From NCBI GenBank assembly GCA_025060135.1, contig JANXCY010000011.1:22082-86081 (forward strand): DNA of 64,000 bases, written 5' to 3'. This document shows positions 53,558 to 61,354 of the stretch, piece after piece. The first letter of the stretch is position 1; each line of letters starts with the position of its first letter. A program made the position numbers and the translations under genes. Under the pieces are notes generated by a model, which did no database searches, was not told the origin of the DNA, and saw nothing but the letters and a program-made list of their open reading frames with translations. Source of the DNA: Anaerolineae bacterium (GTDB lineage Bacteria > Chloroflexota > Anaerolineae > B4-G1 > DUEL01).

Positions 53558-54274
53558 ATGAGCAGAGAAGGCAAGATTTTCTTTGGCGAAACCGTAGAGG
53601 CCGCCATCGCGGCCGGGCTTACGGCGCTGCGCCTCCCGCGCGAGGCGGTGGAGATTGAGGTTCTGGACGAAGGGAGTCGCGGCATTCTGGGCATCGGTGC
53701 CCGGATGGCCCGGGTCCGGCTCACCCCTCTGGTTCCGGCCGGGGCTATGGGTGCGCCGACCCCCACTCCAACCCTCATCCCGGAGGCTCCGGAGTCCTCC
53801 GCTGCTGAGGTGGCCCGGACGATTCTGACAGACCTCCTCCAGCGTCTGGGCTTCTCTGCCGAGATTCGGGTCCGTTCGGCGGAGCCAGCGACCGATGAGG
53901 AAGAGGCTCCTCTGGTGCTGGACGTCCAGACTCCCGGGGCAGACACCCTGATTGGCCCGCGAGGAGAGACACTGGCCGCCCTTCAGCACATCCTGCGGCT
54001 GCTGGTCAACCGACGAATGGGCCGAATGGTCAACCTGGTGGTGGATGTCCAGGGCTACAAGGGGCGACGGGAGCAAAACCTCCGCCGTCTGGCGGAGCGG
54101 ATGGCCAGCCAGGCGGTCCGGAGTGGGCGCACTGTCTATCTGGAACCGATGCCCCCCTACGAGCGCCGCATCATCCACCTGGCGCTCCGAGACCACCCCG
54201 ACGTTACCACCCAGAGCGTTGGCGAGGGCAGCCGCCGCCGGGTAACCATCATCCCCCGGGTCGGCAAGGAATAG
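53558..54274 (+). CDS. jag: Jag/KhpB-type RNA-binding protein
   Basis: 238 residues. The order is Jag-N (FGETVEAAIAAGL, GSRGILGIGAR), a linker, a KH domain (DTLIGPRGETLAALQHILRL) and an R3H domain (PPYERRIIHLALRDH). It binds RNA, and its relatives link cell elongation and division. It lies 26 bases after yidC in the standard order of this cluster. Confidence 0.94.
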   Translation: MSREGKIFFGETVEAAIAAGLTALRLPREAVEIEVLDEGSRGILGIGARMARVRLTPLVPAGAMGAPTPTPTLIPEAPESSAAEVARTILTDLLQRLGFSAEIRVRSAEPATDEEEAPLVLDVQTPGADTLIGPRGETLAALQHILRLLVNRRMGRMVNLVVDVQGYKGRREQNLRRLAERMASQAVRSGRTVYLEPMPPYERRIIHLALRDHPDVTTQSVGEGSRRRVTIIPRVGKE

Positions 54275-55162
54275 GTGGAGAGGGTCTGGGACTATCTGGT
54301 CGTCGGCCATGTAACGCAGGACCGATTGCCGGACGGCTCGCTGACTCCCGGCGGCACGGCGGCCTACGCCGCCCGTACCGCCCGCGCGCTGGGCCTGCGG
54401 ACCGCTGTCCTCACCAGCGCCGACGACGCCCTGGACCTGCATGCCCTTCTTCCCGATGTGGAGATTTACCGCGTCCCGGCGGCTACCCGCACCGTCTTTG
54501 AAAACCGCTACACCGCAGACGGACGGGTCCAGTTCCTTCATGCCCGCGCCGCTCTCCTGACGCCCGAGACGCTCCGTAGCGCAAGATTGATCTTGCAGCG
54601 CCGTACGGCCATCCTCCACCTGGGCCCTGTGGCGCAGGAATGCGACCCCGCCCTGGCCGATCACATCCCCGCCGACTTCCTGGGCCTGACGCCTCAGGGC
54701 TGGATGCGCCGCTGGGACAGAAGCGGGCGGGTATCCCCCGGCCCGTGGGAGGGGGCGGAGGAGTGGCTCCCGCGTGCCGATGCTGTCGTCCTGAGTGAAG
54801 AGGACATCGGTGGAGATGAAACCCTGGCGGCCCGCTGGGCCGCGCAGACTCGCATTCTGGCCCTCACCCGGGGCGCGCGCGGGTGCTCTGTCTACGCCAA
54901 CGGCCAGGTCTGGCACCTGCCGGCCTTCCCGGCCCACGAAGTGGACCCCACCGGCGCGGGGGACATCTTCGCCGCCGTCTTCTTCGTCTGCCTCTGGAAG
55001 GGCGACGACCCGGTTCGGGCCGCCCGTCGGGCCAACTGCATGGCCGCCATCTCCGTTACCCGGCCCGGCCTCTCCGGTACCCCTACCCCGGCCGAAGTCG
55101 CCCGTTGCATGGAAAACCATCAAGACACCAAGACACAAAGTTTATCATTGTTAATTTTTTAA
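54275..55162 (+). CDS. PfkB-family sugar or nucleoside kinase-like protein
   Basis: 295 residues, GTG start directly after the jag stop. It has the N-terminal GGTAAYAARTARALG and the PfkB signature DPTGAGDIFAAVFF with the catalytic Asp. The substrate is unknown. Codons for SARLILQ (54577-54597) lie in a palindrome, GCGCAAGAT-TG-ATCTTGC, that matches a spacer element at 27137-27156. The last ~15 residues are encoded by an AAGACACC repeat. Both suggest that repeat DNA has entered the gene. Confidence 0.82.
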   Translation: MERVWDYLVVGHVTQDRLPDGSLTPGGTAAYAARTARALGLRTAVLTSADDALDLHALLPDVEIYRVPAATRTVFENRYTADGRVQFLHARAALLTPETLRSARLILQRRTAILHLGPVAQECDPALADHIPADFLGLTPQGWMRRWDRSGRVSPGPWEGAEEWLPRADAVVLSEEDIGGDETLAARWAAQTRILALTRGARGCSVYANGQVWHLPAFPAHEVDPTGAGDIFAAVFFVCLWKGDDPVRAARRANCMAAISVTRPGLSGTPTPAEVARCMENHQDTKTQSLSLLIF

Positions 55163-55205
55163 TGGTTCATTTCTTCGTGTCTTCGTGCCTTCGTAGTGAA
55201 AATCC
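55125..55205. repeat. Inverted AAGACACAAAG / TTCGTGTCTTCGTG repeats
   Basis: CAAGACACCAAGACACAAAG (from 55126) covers the end of the pfkB-like gene, and CTTCGTGTCTTCGTGCCTTCG (about 55173-55195) precedes parA. The two are roughly inverted copies around an AT-rich centre (TTATCATTGTTAATTTTTTAA). Confidence 0.55.
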
Positions 55206-55208
55206 AAA

Positions 55209-56006
55209 ATGATCATCTACGCTTTCGCCAACCAGAAGGGGGGCGTGGGCAAGACCACGACCGCCGTCAACCTGGCCGCATATCTTGCCCATTGGGGCCA
55301 GCGGGTCCTGCTGGTGGATATGGACCCCCAGGCCAACGCGACGATCAGCCTGGGGGTGGACCGCGCCGCGCTTCCGATGACCGTCTACGATGTGCTGGTG
55401 CGCGAGGTGCCGCTGGATCGGATCATCACCCTCACCCGCTGGGTGCGGCTGGACCTGGTGCCCAGTTCGGCCCACCTGGCCGGTGCAACCGTGGAATTGG
55501 TCTCCCTGCCGAACCGCGAGCGGCGACTGGAAACCGCCCTCTCGGGTCTGGACGAACGGTATGACTACGTCCTGATAGATTGCCCTCCCAGCCTGGGCAT
55601 CCTCACTGTCAACGCGCTGGTCGCCGCCCGAAGCGGCGTTATCATCCCCGTCCAGTGCGAATACCTGGCGCTGGATGGACTCTCCCAATTGATACGCACG
55701 CTGGACCTGGTCCGCCGTTCTCTGAACCCTCACCTGCGCCTGCGCGGCCTAGTGCTGACCATGTTTGATTCCCGCACCCATCTCTCCCAGCAGGTGGTGG
55801 CGGAGGTCCGGCGGTATTTCGGCAACCGGGTCTTCCGGACGGTCATCCCGCGCAACGTCCGGCTGAGCGAAGCACCCAGCCACGGACTCCCGATCCTGGC
55901 CTATGCTCCCCGTTCCCCGGGCGACCTGGCCTACCGGGCCCTGGCCTGGGAACTGCTCAGCGGCGATGGACGAGCACCCAAGGCGGAGGTGAAAAATGAT
56001 GGGTAA
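55209..56006 (+). CDS. parA: Chromosome partitioning ATPase ParA/Soj
   Basis: 265 residues. The deviant Walker A is NQKGGVGKTTTAVNLA, then DMDPQANAT and DCPPSLG. The ending IPRNVRLSEAPSHGLPILAY is typical of chromosomal Soj proteins. It works with ParB to move origin regions. No ribosome site is clear before the ATG. The parB start overlaps its end. Confidence 0.96.
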   Translation: MIIYAFANQKGGVGKTTTAVNLAAYLAHWGQRVLLVDMDPQANATISLGVDRAALPMTVYDVLVREVPLDRIITLTRWVRLDLVPSSAHLAGATVELVSLPNRERRLETALSGLDERYDYVLIDCPPSLGILTVNALVAARSGVIIPVQCEYLALDGLSQLIRTLDLVRRSLNPHLRLRGLVLTMFDSRTHLSQQVVAEVRRYFGNRVFRTVIPRNVRLSEAPSHGLPILAYAPRSPGDLAYRALAWELLSGDGRAPKAEVKNDG

Positions 56007-56838
56007 ATTCGGCCTGGGCAGAGGTCTGGAAGCGCTGATTCCGGTCGGGGCGGAGGCGACGGGCATTCTGGAAGTGCCGGTGGAGGACATCCGGCCCAAT
56101 CCCCACCAGCCCCGGATGCTTATCCGGGACGATGAACTGGTCGAACTGGCTCTTTCCATCCAGACACATGGCATCCTCCAGCCGCTCATCGTCGTTCGGG
56201 AGGGGGACGGCTACCAGTTAGTGGCGGGGGAGCGCCGCTGGCGGGCCGCGAAACTGGCCGGCCGGACGACGGTCCCGGTCATTGTCAAAGACTTGGCTCC
56301 CCAGCAGACGCTGGAACTGGCGCTGGTGGAAAACCTGCAGCGGAAAGACCTGAACCCGCTGGAAGAGGCGGCGGCCTACCGGCAACTGATTGAGGAGTTC
56401 GGGCTGACCCACGAGGAGGTGGCCCAGCGAGTGGGCCGGAGCCGGGTCGCCGTGACCAACACCCTGCGCCTGCTGAAGGCCACCGATGCAGTCAAGGAGG
56501 CGCTCCTCAATGGTCGCATCGGGGAGGGACACGCCCGCGCGCTCCTGGCGCTGGAGGACCCGGAAGCCCAGGTCGCCGCGCTGCGTATCGTCCTGCGCCA
56601 GGGCCTCACCGTCCGCCAGACCGAAGAACTGGTGGGGCGGATACTGCAAGCCCGGCCCTCGAAACCGACGGCCCGGCCCACGGCTCCTCAGGTGCAGGCG
56701 CTGGAAGACCGTTTCCGGCAGGCGCTGGGAACGCGTGTCCAGGTCCGCCCGGGGAAGAAAGGGGGGCGGATTATCATTTATTATTACTCTGACGAGGAAC
56801 TGGAGGGTCTGTACGAACGACTGGTCGCGCGGGGCTAA
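55996..56838 (+). CDS. parB: Chromosome partitioning protein ParB/Spo0J
   Basis: 280 residues. The order is the N-terminal KFGLGRGLEALIP, the CTPase/ParB box (NPHQPR, GERRWRAAKLAG, ENLQRKDLNPLEEA), then the helix-turn-helix LTHEEVAQRVGRSRVAVTN. A C-terminal dimerisation domain follows. It binds parS sites; none was found in this window. GGAGGTGAAAA precedes the ATG. Its stop codon overlaps the stop of the convergent desulfurase gene. Confidence 0.96.
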   Translation: MMGKFGLGRGLEALIPVGAEATGILEVPVEDIRPNPHQPRMLIRDDELVELALSIQTHGILQPLIVVREGDGYQLVAGERRWRAAKLAGRTTVPVIVKDLAPQQTLELALVENLQRKDLNPLEEAAAYRQLIEEFGLTHEEVAQRVGRSRVAVTNTLRLLKATDAVKEALLNGRIGEGHARALLALEDPEAQVAALRIVLRQGLTVRQTEELVGRILQARPSKPTARPTAPQVQALEDRFRQALGTRVQVRPGKKGGRIIIYYYSDEELEGLYERLVARG

Positions 56839-58013
56839 TGCGCGAAGCAGGGCCCTGGATCGCATCCCCGGGCCAGTCGGGCAACGGCGTGCAGCGCGGC
56901 TTCCACATCCTCCCGTGTGCTGAAGGCCCCCAGCGAGAAGCGGACAGTGCCCGAGGGAAAGGTGCCAATGGTGCGGTGGGCCGCTGGCGCGCAGTGGAGC
57001 CCCGCCCGGCATAGGATACCATACTCTTCGTCCAGCCGCCTTCCCACCTCCGATGGCTCCATCCCGGCGATGTTGAAGGAGACGATGGCCGTCCGCAACC
57101 GCGCGTCCGGGGGGCCGTAGACAATCACGTTCGGGATGCCCCGCAGGCCGTCGGAGAGGTACTGGTTGAACTCCACTTCCCGGGCGCGGATGGCCTCCAC
57201 ACCCTGTTCCAGCACCCAGCGGACCCCAGCCGCAAGCCCCGCCAGCCCTACTCCGTTGGGTGTTCCACTCTCATACCGGTCCGGGAGGAAATCCGGTTGC
57301 TCCTCCCGCTCCGACCGGCTTCCTGTCCCGCCCCGAATGAGGGGCCGGAATTCCTCCAGCGGAACTCGCTCTCCGATGATGAGCCCGCCCGTGCCCGTTG
57401 GCCCGTAGAGCGACTTGTGTCCGGTAAAGGCCAGCAGGTCAATCCCACTGGTCTGCATATCTATAGGGATAGCGCCTCCACTTTGTGCCGCGTCTACCAG
57501 CAGGAGGGGCCCGTTCATCTGCCGGAGGGCCCGTCCTACCTCTACCACTGGCAGGAGGGTTCCCGTTACGTTGGAGGCGTGGTTGAGGACAACCATTCGG
57601 GTATTGGGCCGTAGGGCCGCCAGCACGGCCTGCGGGTCCAGCGCCCCCTCCGGTGAGCAGGGCACAACGGTGATGGCCACTCCCTCTCGCTCCAGGGCCC
57701 GCAGGGGGCGCATCACGGAGTTGTGCTCCATGCTGGAGGTCACAACGTGGTCGCCTGGCCGCAGGAGGCCCTGGAGGGCCAGGTTGATCCCTTCGGTGGC
57801 GTTGAGGCCGAAGACGACCCGTAACGGGTCGGAGATGTTGAAGAGTTCGGCCACCGCCTCGCGCGCGGCGTAGACGACCCGCCCGGCCTCCACCGAAAGC
57901 CGATGGCCCGAGCGGCCCGGGTTGGCGCCGACTTCGGTCAGGAAACGGGCCATTGCCGCCAGGACCTGGGGCGGTTTGGGCCAGGATGAAGCCGCGTTGT
58001 CCAGGTAGATCAT
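56835..58013 (-). CDS. Cysteine desulfurase/selenocysteine lyase-family protein (EF2568 type)
   Basis: 392 residues, class V PLP aminotransferase fold. The PLP lysine lies in FTGHKSLYGPTGTGG, and the active-site cysteine region is RAGLHCAPAAHRTIGT. The latter matches the group named after Enterococcus EF2568, which is tied to selD and selenium-dependent hydroxylases. Its place after selD and yedE supports a role in mobilising selenium. The ATG at 58013 follows GGGAAACGGG; the frame further upstream runs through a palindrome and is not used. Confidence 0.88.
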   Translation of the reverse strand: MIYLDNAASSWPKPPQVLAAMARFLTEVGANPGRSGHRLSVEAGRVVYAAREAVAELFNISDPLRVVFGLNATEGINLALQGLLRPGDHVVTSSMEHNSVMRPLRALEREGVAITVVPCSPEGALDPQAVLAALRPNTRMVVLNHASNVTGTLLPVVEVGRALRQMNGPLLLVDAAQSGGAIPIDMQTSGIDLLAFTGHKSLYGPTGTGGLIIGERVPLEEFRPLIRGGTGSRSEREEQPDFLPDRYESGTPNGVGLAGLAAGVRWVLEQGVEAIRAREVEFNQYLSDGLRGIPNVIVYGPPDARLRTAIVSFNIAGMEPSEVGRRLDEEYGILCRAGLHCAPAAHRTIGTFPSGTVRFSLGAFSTREDVEAALHAVARLARGCDPGPCFAH

Positions 58014-58036
58014 CCCGTTTCCCGGAGAGGATAAAG

Positions 58037-58067
58037 TTCGTCGCGACGGCTTGGCCGTCGCAACGAA
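58037..58067. repeat. Palindrome between selD and the desulfurase gene
   Basis: TTCGTCGCGACGGC and GCCGTCGCAACGAA form 14-base arms (one mismatch) around TTG. It lies in the gap after the selD stop. Without a T-run it may still act as a weak terminator or RNA-stabilising hairpin. It resembles other palindromic spacer elements in this window. Confidence 0.6.
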
Positions 58068-58077
58068 TGGGGTTCTT

Positions 58078-59127
58078 TCACCGGACAACTTCTATACCTG
58101 GTTCTCCCTCTATGACTTCTCCGACCTCCCAGAAGGGCTGGTCCAGCGCGCGGCACGCGTCGGTGAAGCGCGCCATCTCGGCGGCGGGGATGGCGGCCAG
58201 CATCCCCCCGTTGGTCTGCGCGTCGTACAGGAGCATCCGGACCTCCTGCGGGACTGACGGGTCAAAGGTTACCCACTGGCGAAAGTACATCTCGTTGGCC
58301 GCCGTTCCGCCGGGGAAGAGCCAGAGGTCGGCCAGAGGACGGGCCGCCTCCAGAATGGGCACCTCCTCGGCCCGGACCCGGAAGCGGACCCCCGCAGCCA
58401 GCGCCATTTCCACTGCGTGGCCCAGGAAGCCGAAGCCAGTGATGTCGGTGGCGCCCCGGGCGGAGGTGGCGTGGATCGCCCGGACTGCGTCCCGGTTCAG
58501 CCGCAACATCCAGGGGACCACCTGGGCCAGCGCCTCTGGGGAGGCCTGCCCGGCCCGGTAGGCCGTGGTGATGACGCCGGATCCCAGCGGCTTGGTCAGA
58601 ATCAACCGTTCTCCAGGCCGCGCGCCGCTTTTCAGGAGCAGCCGCTCCGGAGCCACCGTCCCGACCACGGCCAGGCCGTATTTGGGCTCCCGATCGTCCA
58701 TCGTGTGTCCGCCGGCGACGACGACGCCCGCCTCCCATGCCTTCTCCATCCCGCCCCGAAAGATTTCGGCGGCGATCTCCGGCGGCATGTCCGAAGGGAT
58801 CGCTGCCAGGTTGAGGGCCAGAAAGGGGGTCCCGCCCATCGCGTAGATGTCGCTGATGGAGTTGGCAGCGGCGATGGCGCCGTAGGTGTAGGCGTCGTCC
58901 ACCACCGGCGCGAAGAAATCCGCCGTGGCAACCAGAAGGGTGCCGTTTTCCATCCGATAGACAACGGCATCGTCGGGCGAGCCCAGTCCCACGACGACGC
59001 GCTCGTCCTCCTTGTGCGAATCCAGCAGGGGGCGCAGGACCTGCGCCAGGGCCCCGGGGGCCAGTTTCCCTGCTCAACCCGCGCAGGAAGCAATCCGGGT
59101 CAGCCGGGTGAAGTCCCGTTTGGGCAC
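58078..59127 (-). CDS. selD: Selenophosphate synthase with UGA-encoded selenocysteine
   Basis: 349 residues if the TGA at 59076-59074 (codon 18) is read as selenocysteine. The GTG start at 59127 follows GGGAGG. The N-terminus reads FTRLTRIASCAG-Sec-AGKLAP, so Sec stands three residues before the conserved Lys, where Cys17 stands in Escherichia coli SelD. Downstream, GLGSPDDAVVY, ATADFFAPVVDD and ANSISDIYAMGG are typical. A hairpin with a GUC loop lies ~26 bases after the UGA (59031-59047). It makes selenophosphate from selenide and ATP. Standard gene callers would give a product starting at ~58992 and lacking the active site. Confidence 0.9.
59031..59047 (-). promoter_or_regulatory. Candidate SECIS hairpin for selD
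   Basis: In the mRNA, GGCGCAG and CUGCGCC pair perfectly around a GUC loop, starting 27 bases after the UGA. Bacterial SECIS elements are short hairpins within the coding sequence just after the UGA, with a G-U-containing loop. A second, GGCCCC/GGGGCC hairpin lies between. The exact active fold is unproven. Confidence 0.5.
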
Positions 59128-59137
59128 GGTACCTCCC

Positions 59138-59187
59138 AGCCCTCACCCCCATCCCCTTCGGGAGGAGCAGGGAAGGGGGTGAGGGCT
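59138..59187 (-). promoter_or_regulatory. Perfect 13-base hairpin just before the selD ribosome site
   Basis: On the minus strand AGCCCTCACCCCC pairs with GGGGGTGAGGGCT around 24 bases. GGGAGG of selD begins right after it. It starts in the last codon of the tusA-like gene. There is no T-run. It could shape selD translation or protect the mRNA. Confidence 0.6.
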
Positions 59188-59395
59188 ACCGCCTCAGCGT
59201 CAGTTTGAACTCGTCTCCGATCACCTCTACCTGCACCTGCAGGCCGGCCTGTTCGGCGGCCCGGCGCACGTTCTCCCGGGAGGTAGCAGTATCCACCAGG
59301 ACCTCAATGGGAAACTGCCCCTCTTCTATGGCCCGGCGGGTCAGGAGGACCGGCTGGGGGCAGGAGAGGCCGCGCGCGTCTACGACTTTTGCCAT
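59186..59395 (-). CDS. TusA/YedF-like sulfur-carrier protein
   Basis: 69 residues. The family motif is VVDARGLSCPQPVLLTRRAI, with the single reactive Cys at ~12. It lies between yedE and selD. YedF proteins of selenium clusters carry the same domain plus a C-terminal part that is missing here. It probably carries sulfur or selenium as a persulfide or selenosulfide. The ATG at 59395 follows AGAGGCG; an ATG at 59413 is the alternative. Confidence 0.85.
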   Translation of the reverse strand: MAKVVDARGLSCPQPVLLTRRAIEEGQFPIEVLVDTATSRENVRRAAEQAGLQVQVEVIGDEFKLTLRR

Positions 59396-59434
59396 GGAAC
59401 GCCTCTGGCCCATCCGCGCAGGTTCGCGGGTGGG

Positions 59435-60565
59435 CTACGATGGTTTCTGCTGCTCGCGCATGGTAGAGCCCAGCGCGATGCAGAAGACCAGTCCGATCAG
59501 GATGGCGGCCTGTCCATAGGGGCCAGGGCCGCCCACTGTTAACGCGCCCCGGGTCAGGGTGTCGGGGACGCCCACGAGGGCAAAGTTATGGGCAAAGCCC
59601 GCGCCGAAGATCATCCCCAGGACAAAGAGGCCCGCATCGCTGTCGCCCTCGCCGGTGAGGAAGAGTTGACGGCCCGGGCATCCGCCAGCCAGGAGGAAAG
59701 CCAGTCCGGCCAGCGCCATTCCCAGGAAGTTCGCGAGGTGATTGGAGTGAGCCACCGGCTGGGCTGTGAAGCCCAGTTTGAATTGCCCCAGGGCCAGATT
59801 GGTGAACAGGGCCACTACGAAGAGCGCGCCGACGCCGGTGAGGAGATGGGTATGCCTCATCAACAGGAGGTCCCGCCAGGCACCTATCGTGCAGAAACGG
59901 GTGCGTTGGGCCAGGAAGCCGATCACCAGCCCTACAGCCAGGGAGATCAGGATCGGCGCGTGCTGGGAGCCGGGCCCTTCCTTGCTGAAGAAGATGGGGC
60001 CATCTTTGGCGAACTGAGGGCGAAGGAGAAGGAACAGAAGGAGGACCAGCATAAGGGCCGGCATAATCCACCCGACGGGGGCAGGTGCTGGACGGCTGGG
60101 ACCCAGGGAATAGCCCTGCTTCAGGAAGAGGATCCCGATCGCGATGCCGGAGACCAGCCCGGCAATGCCCACCAGGCCGTTCAGGTCGCCGCCTGCCAGC
60201 CGCAGAAGGGCGCGCCAGGGGCATCCCAGGAAGGCCAGCGCGCCGATCATCGCAAACATCCCCAGAAAGAAGCGGACGAGAGGAGCAGAACCAGCACGGG
60301 GTTTGAATTCCCGGAAGACCAGGGCGGCGATCAGGGCACCCAGGACGAAAGCAATGATTTCGGGCCGGATGTACTGGACAGTAGCCGCCCGATGAAGGCC
60401 TAGGGCCCCAGCGATGTCCCGCTCAAAGCAGGCCATACAGATGCCCATGTTGGGCGGATTGCCGGCCTTCTGAAGGAGCGGGGCCAGAAGGCCGATAACG
60501 GCCCCCACCAAGAGGATACCCCAGCGTGAGGCAAAGAAACGGGTGAGACGTTCGGATATGGACAT
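59435..60565 (-). CDS. yedE: Selenium metabolism membrane protein YedE/FdhT (YeeE/YedE family)
   Basis: 376 residues with about ten membrane segments. Conserved Cys and Asn residues in NPPNMGICMACFERD, the FLGCPWRALLRLAGG region and AGGCPGRQLFL are those of the YedE form found beside selD. It probably imports a selenium or sulfur species. The ATG at 60565 has AAGGAGGTG upstream. A terminator and a structured leader RNA precede it, so expression is probably controlled by termination. Confidence 0.88.
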   Translation of the reverse strand: MSISERLTRFFASRWGILLVGAVIGLLAPLLQKAGNPPNMGICMACFERDIAGALGLHRAATVQYIRPEIIAFVLGALIAALVFREFKPRAGSAPLVRFFLGMFAMIGALAFLGCPWRALLRLAGGDLNGLVGIAGLVSGIAIGILFLKQGYSLGPSRPAPAPVGWIMPALMLVLLLFLLLRPQFAKDGPIFFSKEGPGSQHAPILISLAVGLVIGFLAQRTRFCTIGAWRDLLLMRHTHLLTGVGALFVVALFTNLALGQFKLGFTAQPVAHSNHLANFLGMALAGLAFLLAGGCPGRQLFLTGEGDSDAGLFVLGMIFGAGFAHNFALVGVPDTLTRGALTVGGPGPYGQAAILIGLVFCIALGSTMREQQKPS

Positions 60566-60643
60566 GGTGCGCACCTCCTTATATGGATAAAGTTCCGATC
60601 CCCATCCACCGGCGACCAGGCGGCTGCCCGGGCTCGGTGTGGA

Positions 60644-60682
60644 CAAACAAAAGCCGCCATTGGCCCACGCCAGTGGCGGCTT
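60644..60682 (-). terminator. Terminator between the leader RNA and yedE
   Basis: On the minus strand AAGCCGCCACTGGC pairs with GCCAATGGCGGCTT (one mismatch), followed by TTTGTTTG. It lies ~80 bases before yedE. It either ends a free-standing small RNA or works as the switch of a leader. Confidence 0.8.
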
Positions 60683-60689
60683 CGGGAAA

Positions 60690-60914
60690 CACACCCCATA
60701 CCCTTTACGGTGCGGTATCCCCGCCGCTCCCGGACGTAGGCCCGGCGATCCGCAGGCGCCAACCAGCGCCCCAGCCTTCCAGTCAGGTACGGCGGTGATA
60801 GCCGGGGGTCATCCCGTGTGCTCGTCCCCTCGTCCTCATAGCACCGCGTCCCTGCCTCTTGTAGCCCATTCGCAATACTGACCCGACCGTTGGGGGTATC
60901 CGTGTGGGCAGGGT
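60690..60914 (-). ncRNA. Candidate structured RNA or riboswitch-like leader upstream of yedE
   Basis: A transcript from the promoter at 60921-60948 would start near 60914 and reach the terminator at 60644-60682. Its ends pair: GUGUG... with CACAC (60902-60906 with 60690-60694), GGGUAU with AUACCC (60894-60899 with 60698-60703), and ACCGU with ACGGU (60886-60890 with 60707-60711). Inside, GGUCAG/CUGACU, GCGGUG/CACCGC, GGCGC/GCGCC and GCGG/CCGC helices are possible, giving a multi-branched shape. No open frame of note lies within. It matches no riboswitch, 6S, SRP, RNase P or tmRNA motif that I know. Confidence 0.5.
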
Positions 60915-60920
60915 GAAATT

Positions 60921-60948
60921 AGTATATCCCAGATCAGGAAAAATGCAA
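60921..60948 (-). promoter_or_regulatory. Promoter of the yedE leader RNA
   Basis: On the minus strand TTGCAT (60948-60943), a 16-base spacer and TATACT (60926-60921). Confidence 0.6.
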
Positions 60949-61354
60949 GCGCGTTTCCAGGCGTTAAGGAAGGGATGGCGGTCTTCCATACATTGCCCCC
61001 TCGCTGGTTCCCCTCCTGAACTGGAGACTTTGTTGGCGATACCGGTGGAAGGAAGCCGGATCGGCATCCACAGGAAGGAAAAGCCGTGCCCTCTGCGTGT
61101 CTCCGCGTTCCGATTTCCGGATAGAGCGCGGATGGGCACCGATAGGATCGGTTTTTCGCGAACGCCCGTGTTCTTCCCCGTGCGATTTCGCCTCTTTTGC
61201 CAAAATCTCCCTTCCATGCTATTATCAAAGAGATTACGGCAGGATTAGAATTTTCTGCCGGGAGCCTTCTCAGCCCATCGCGCAGAGCCAGCAAGGGTGG
61301 ACGATCCGGCTTGCGCTATTCGGTGAACCTCCTGCAGGCAATAAGGGCATAGAA
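60949..61354. other. Divergent spacer before the response-regulator-like gene
   Basis: About 400 bases without a gene. It contains a CTCTGCGTGTCTCCGCGTTCC repeat-type stretch (61091-61111). A small ACCGAT-AGG-ATCGGT hairpin with TTTTT follows (61138-61156), like a short plus-strand terminator. A promoter and a ~130-base leader lie at the right end. Confidence 0.5.
61197..61225 (+). promoter_or_regulatory. Promoter of the REC/roadblock-like gene
   Basis: TTGCCA (61197-61202), a 17-base spacer and TATTAT (61220-61225) lie ~130 bases before the ATG at 61355. Confidence 0.6.

Noticed and set aside
58078..58992. selD as a truncated gene or pseudogene
   Set aside because: The frame upstream of the TGA is clearly SelD, has a good start site, and the TGA is exactly at the catalytic residue. 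Selenocysteine is the simpler reading.
60690..60914. Cobalamin riboswitch or 6S RNA before yedE
   Set aside because: The CCGCCACTGGCG string recalls the cobalamin core, but the other conserved boxes are missing. The fold is branched rather than a single rod, so 6S is also unlikely.
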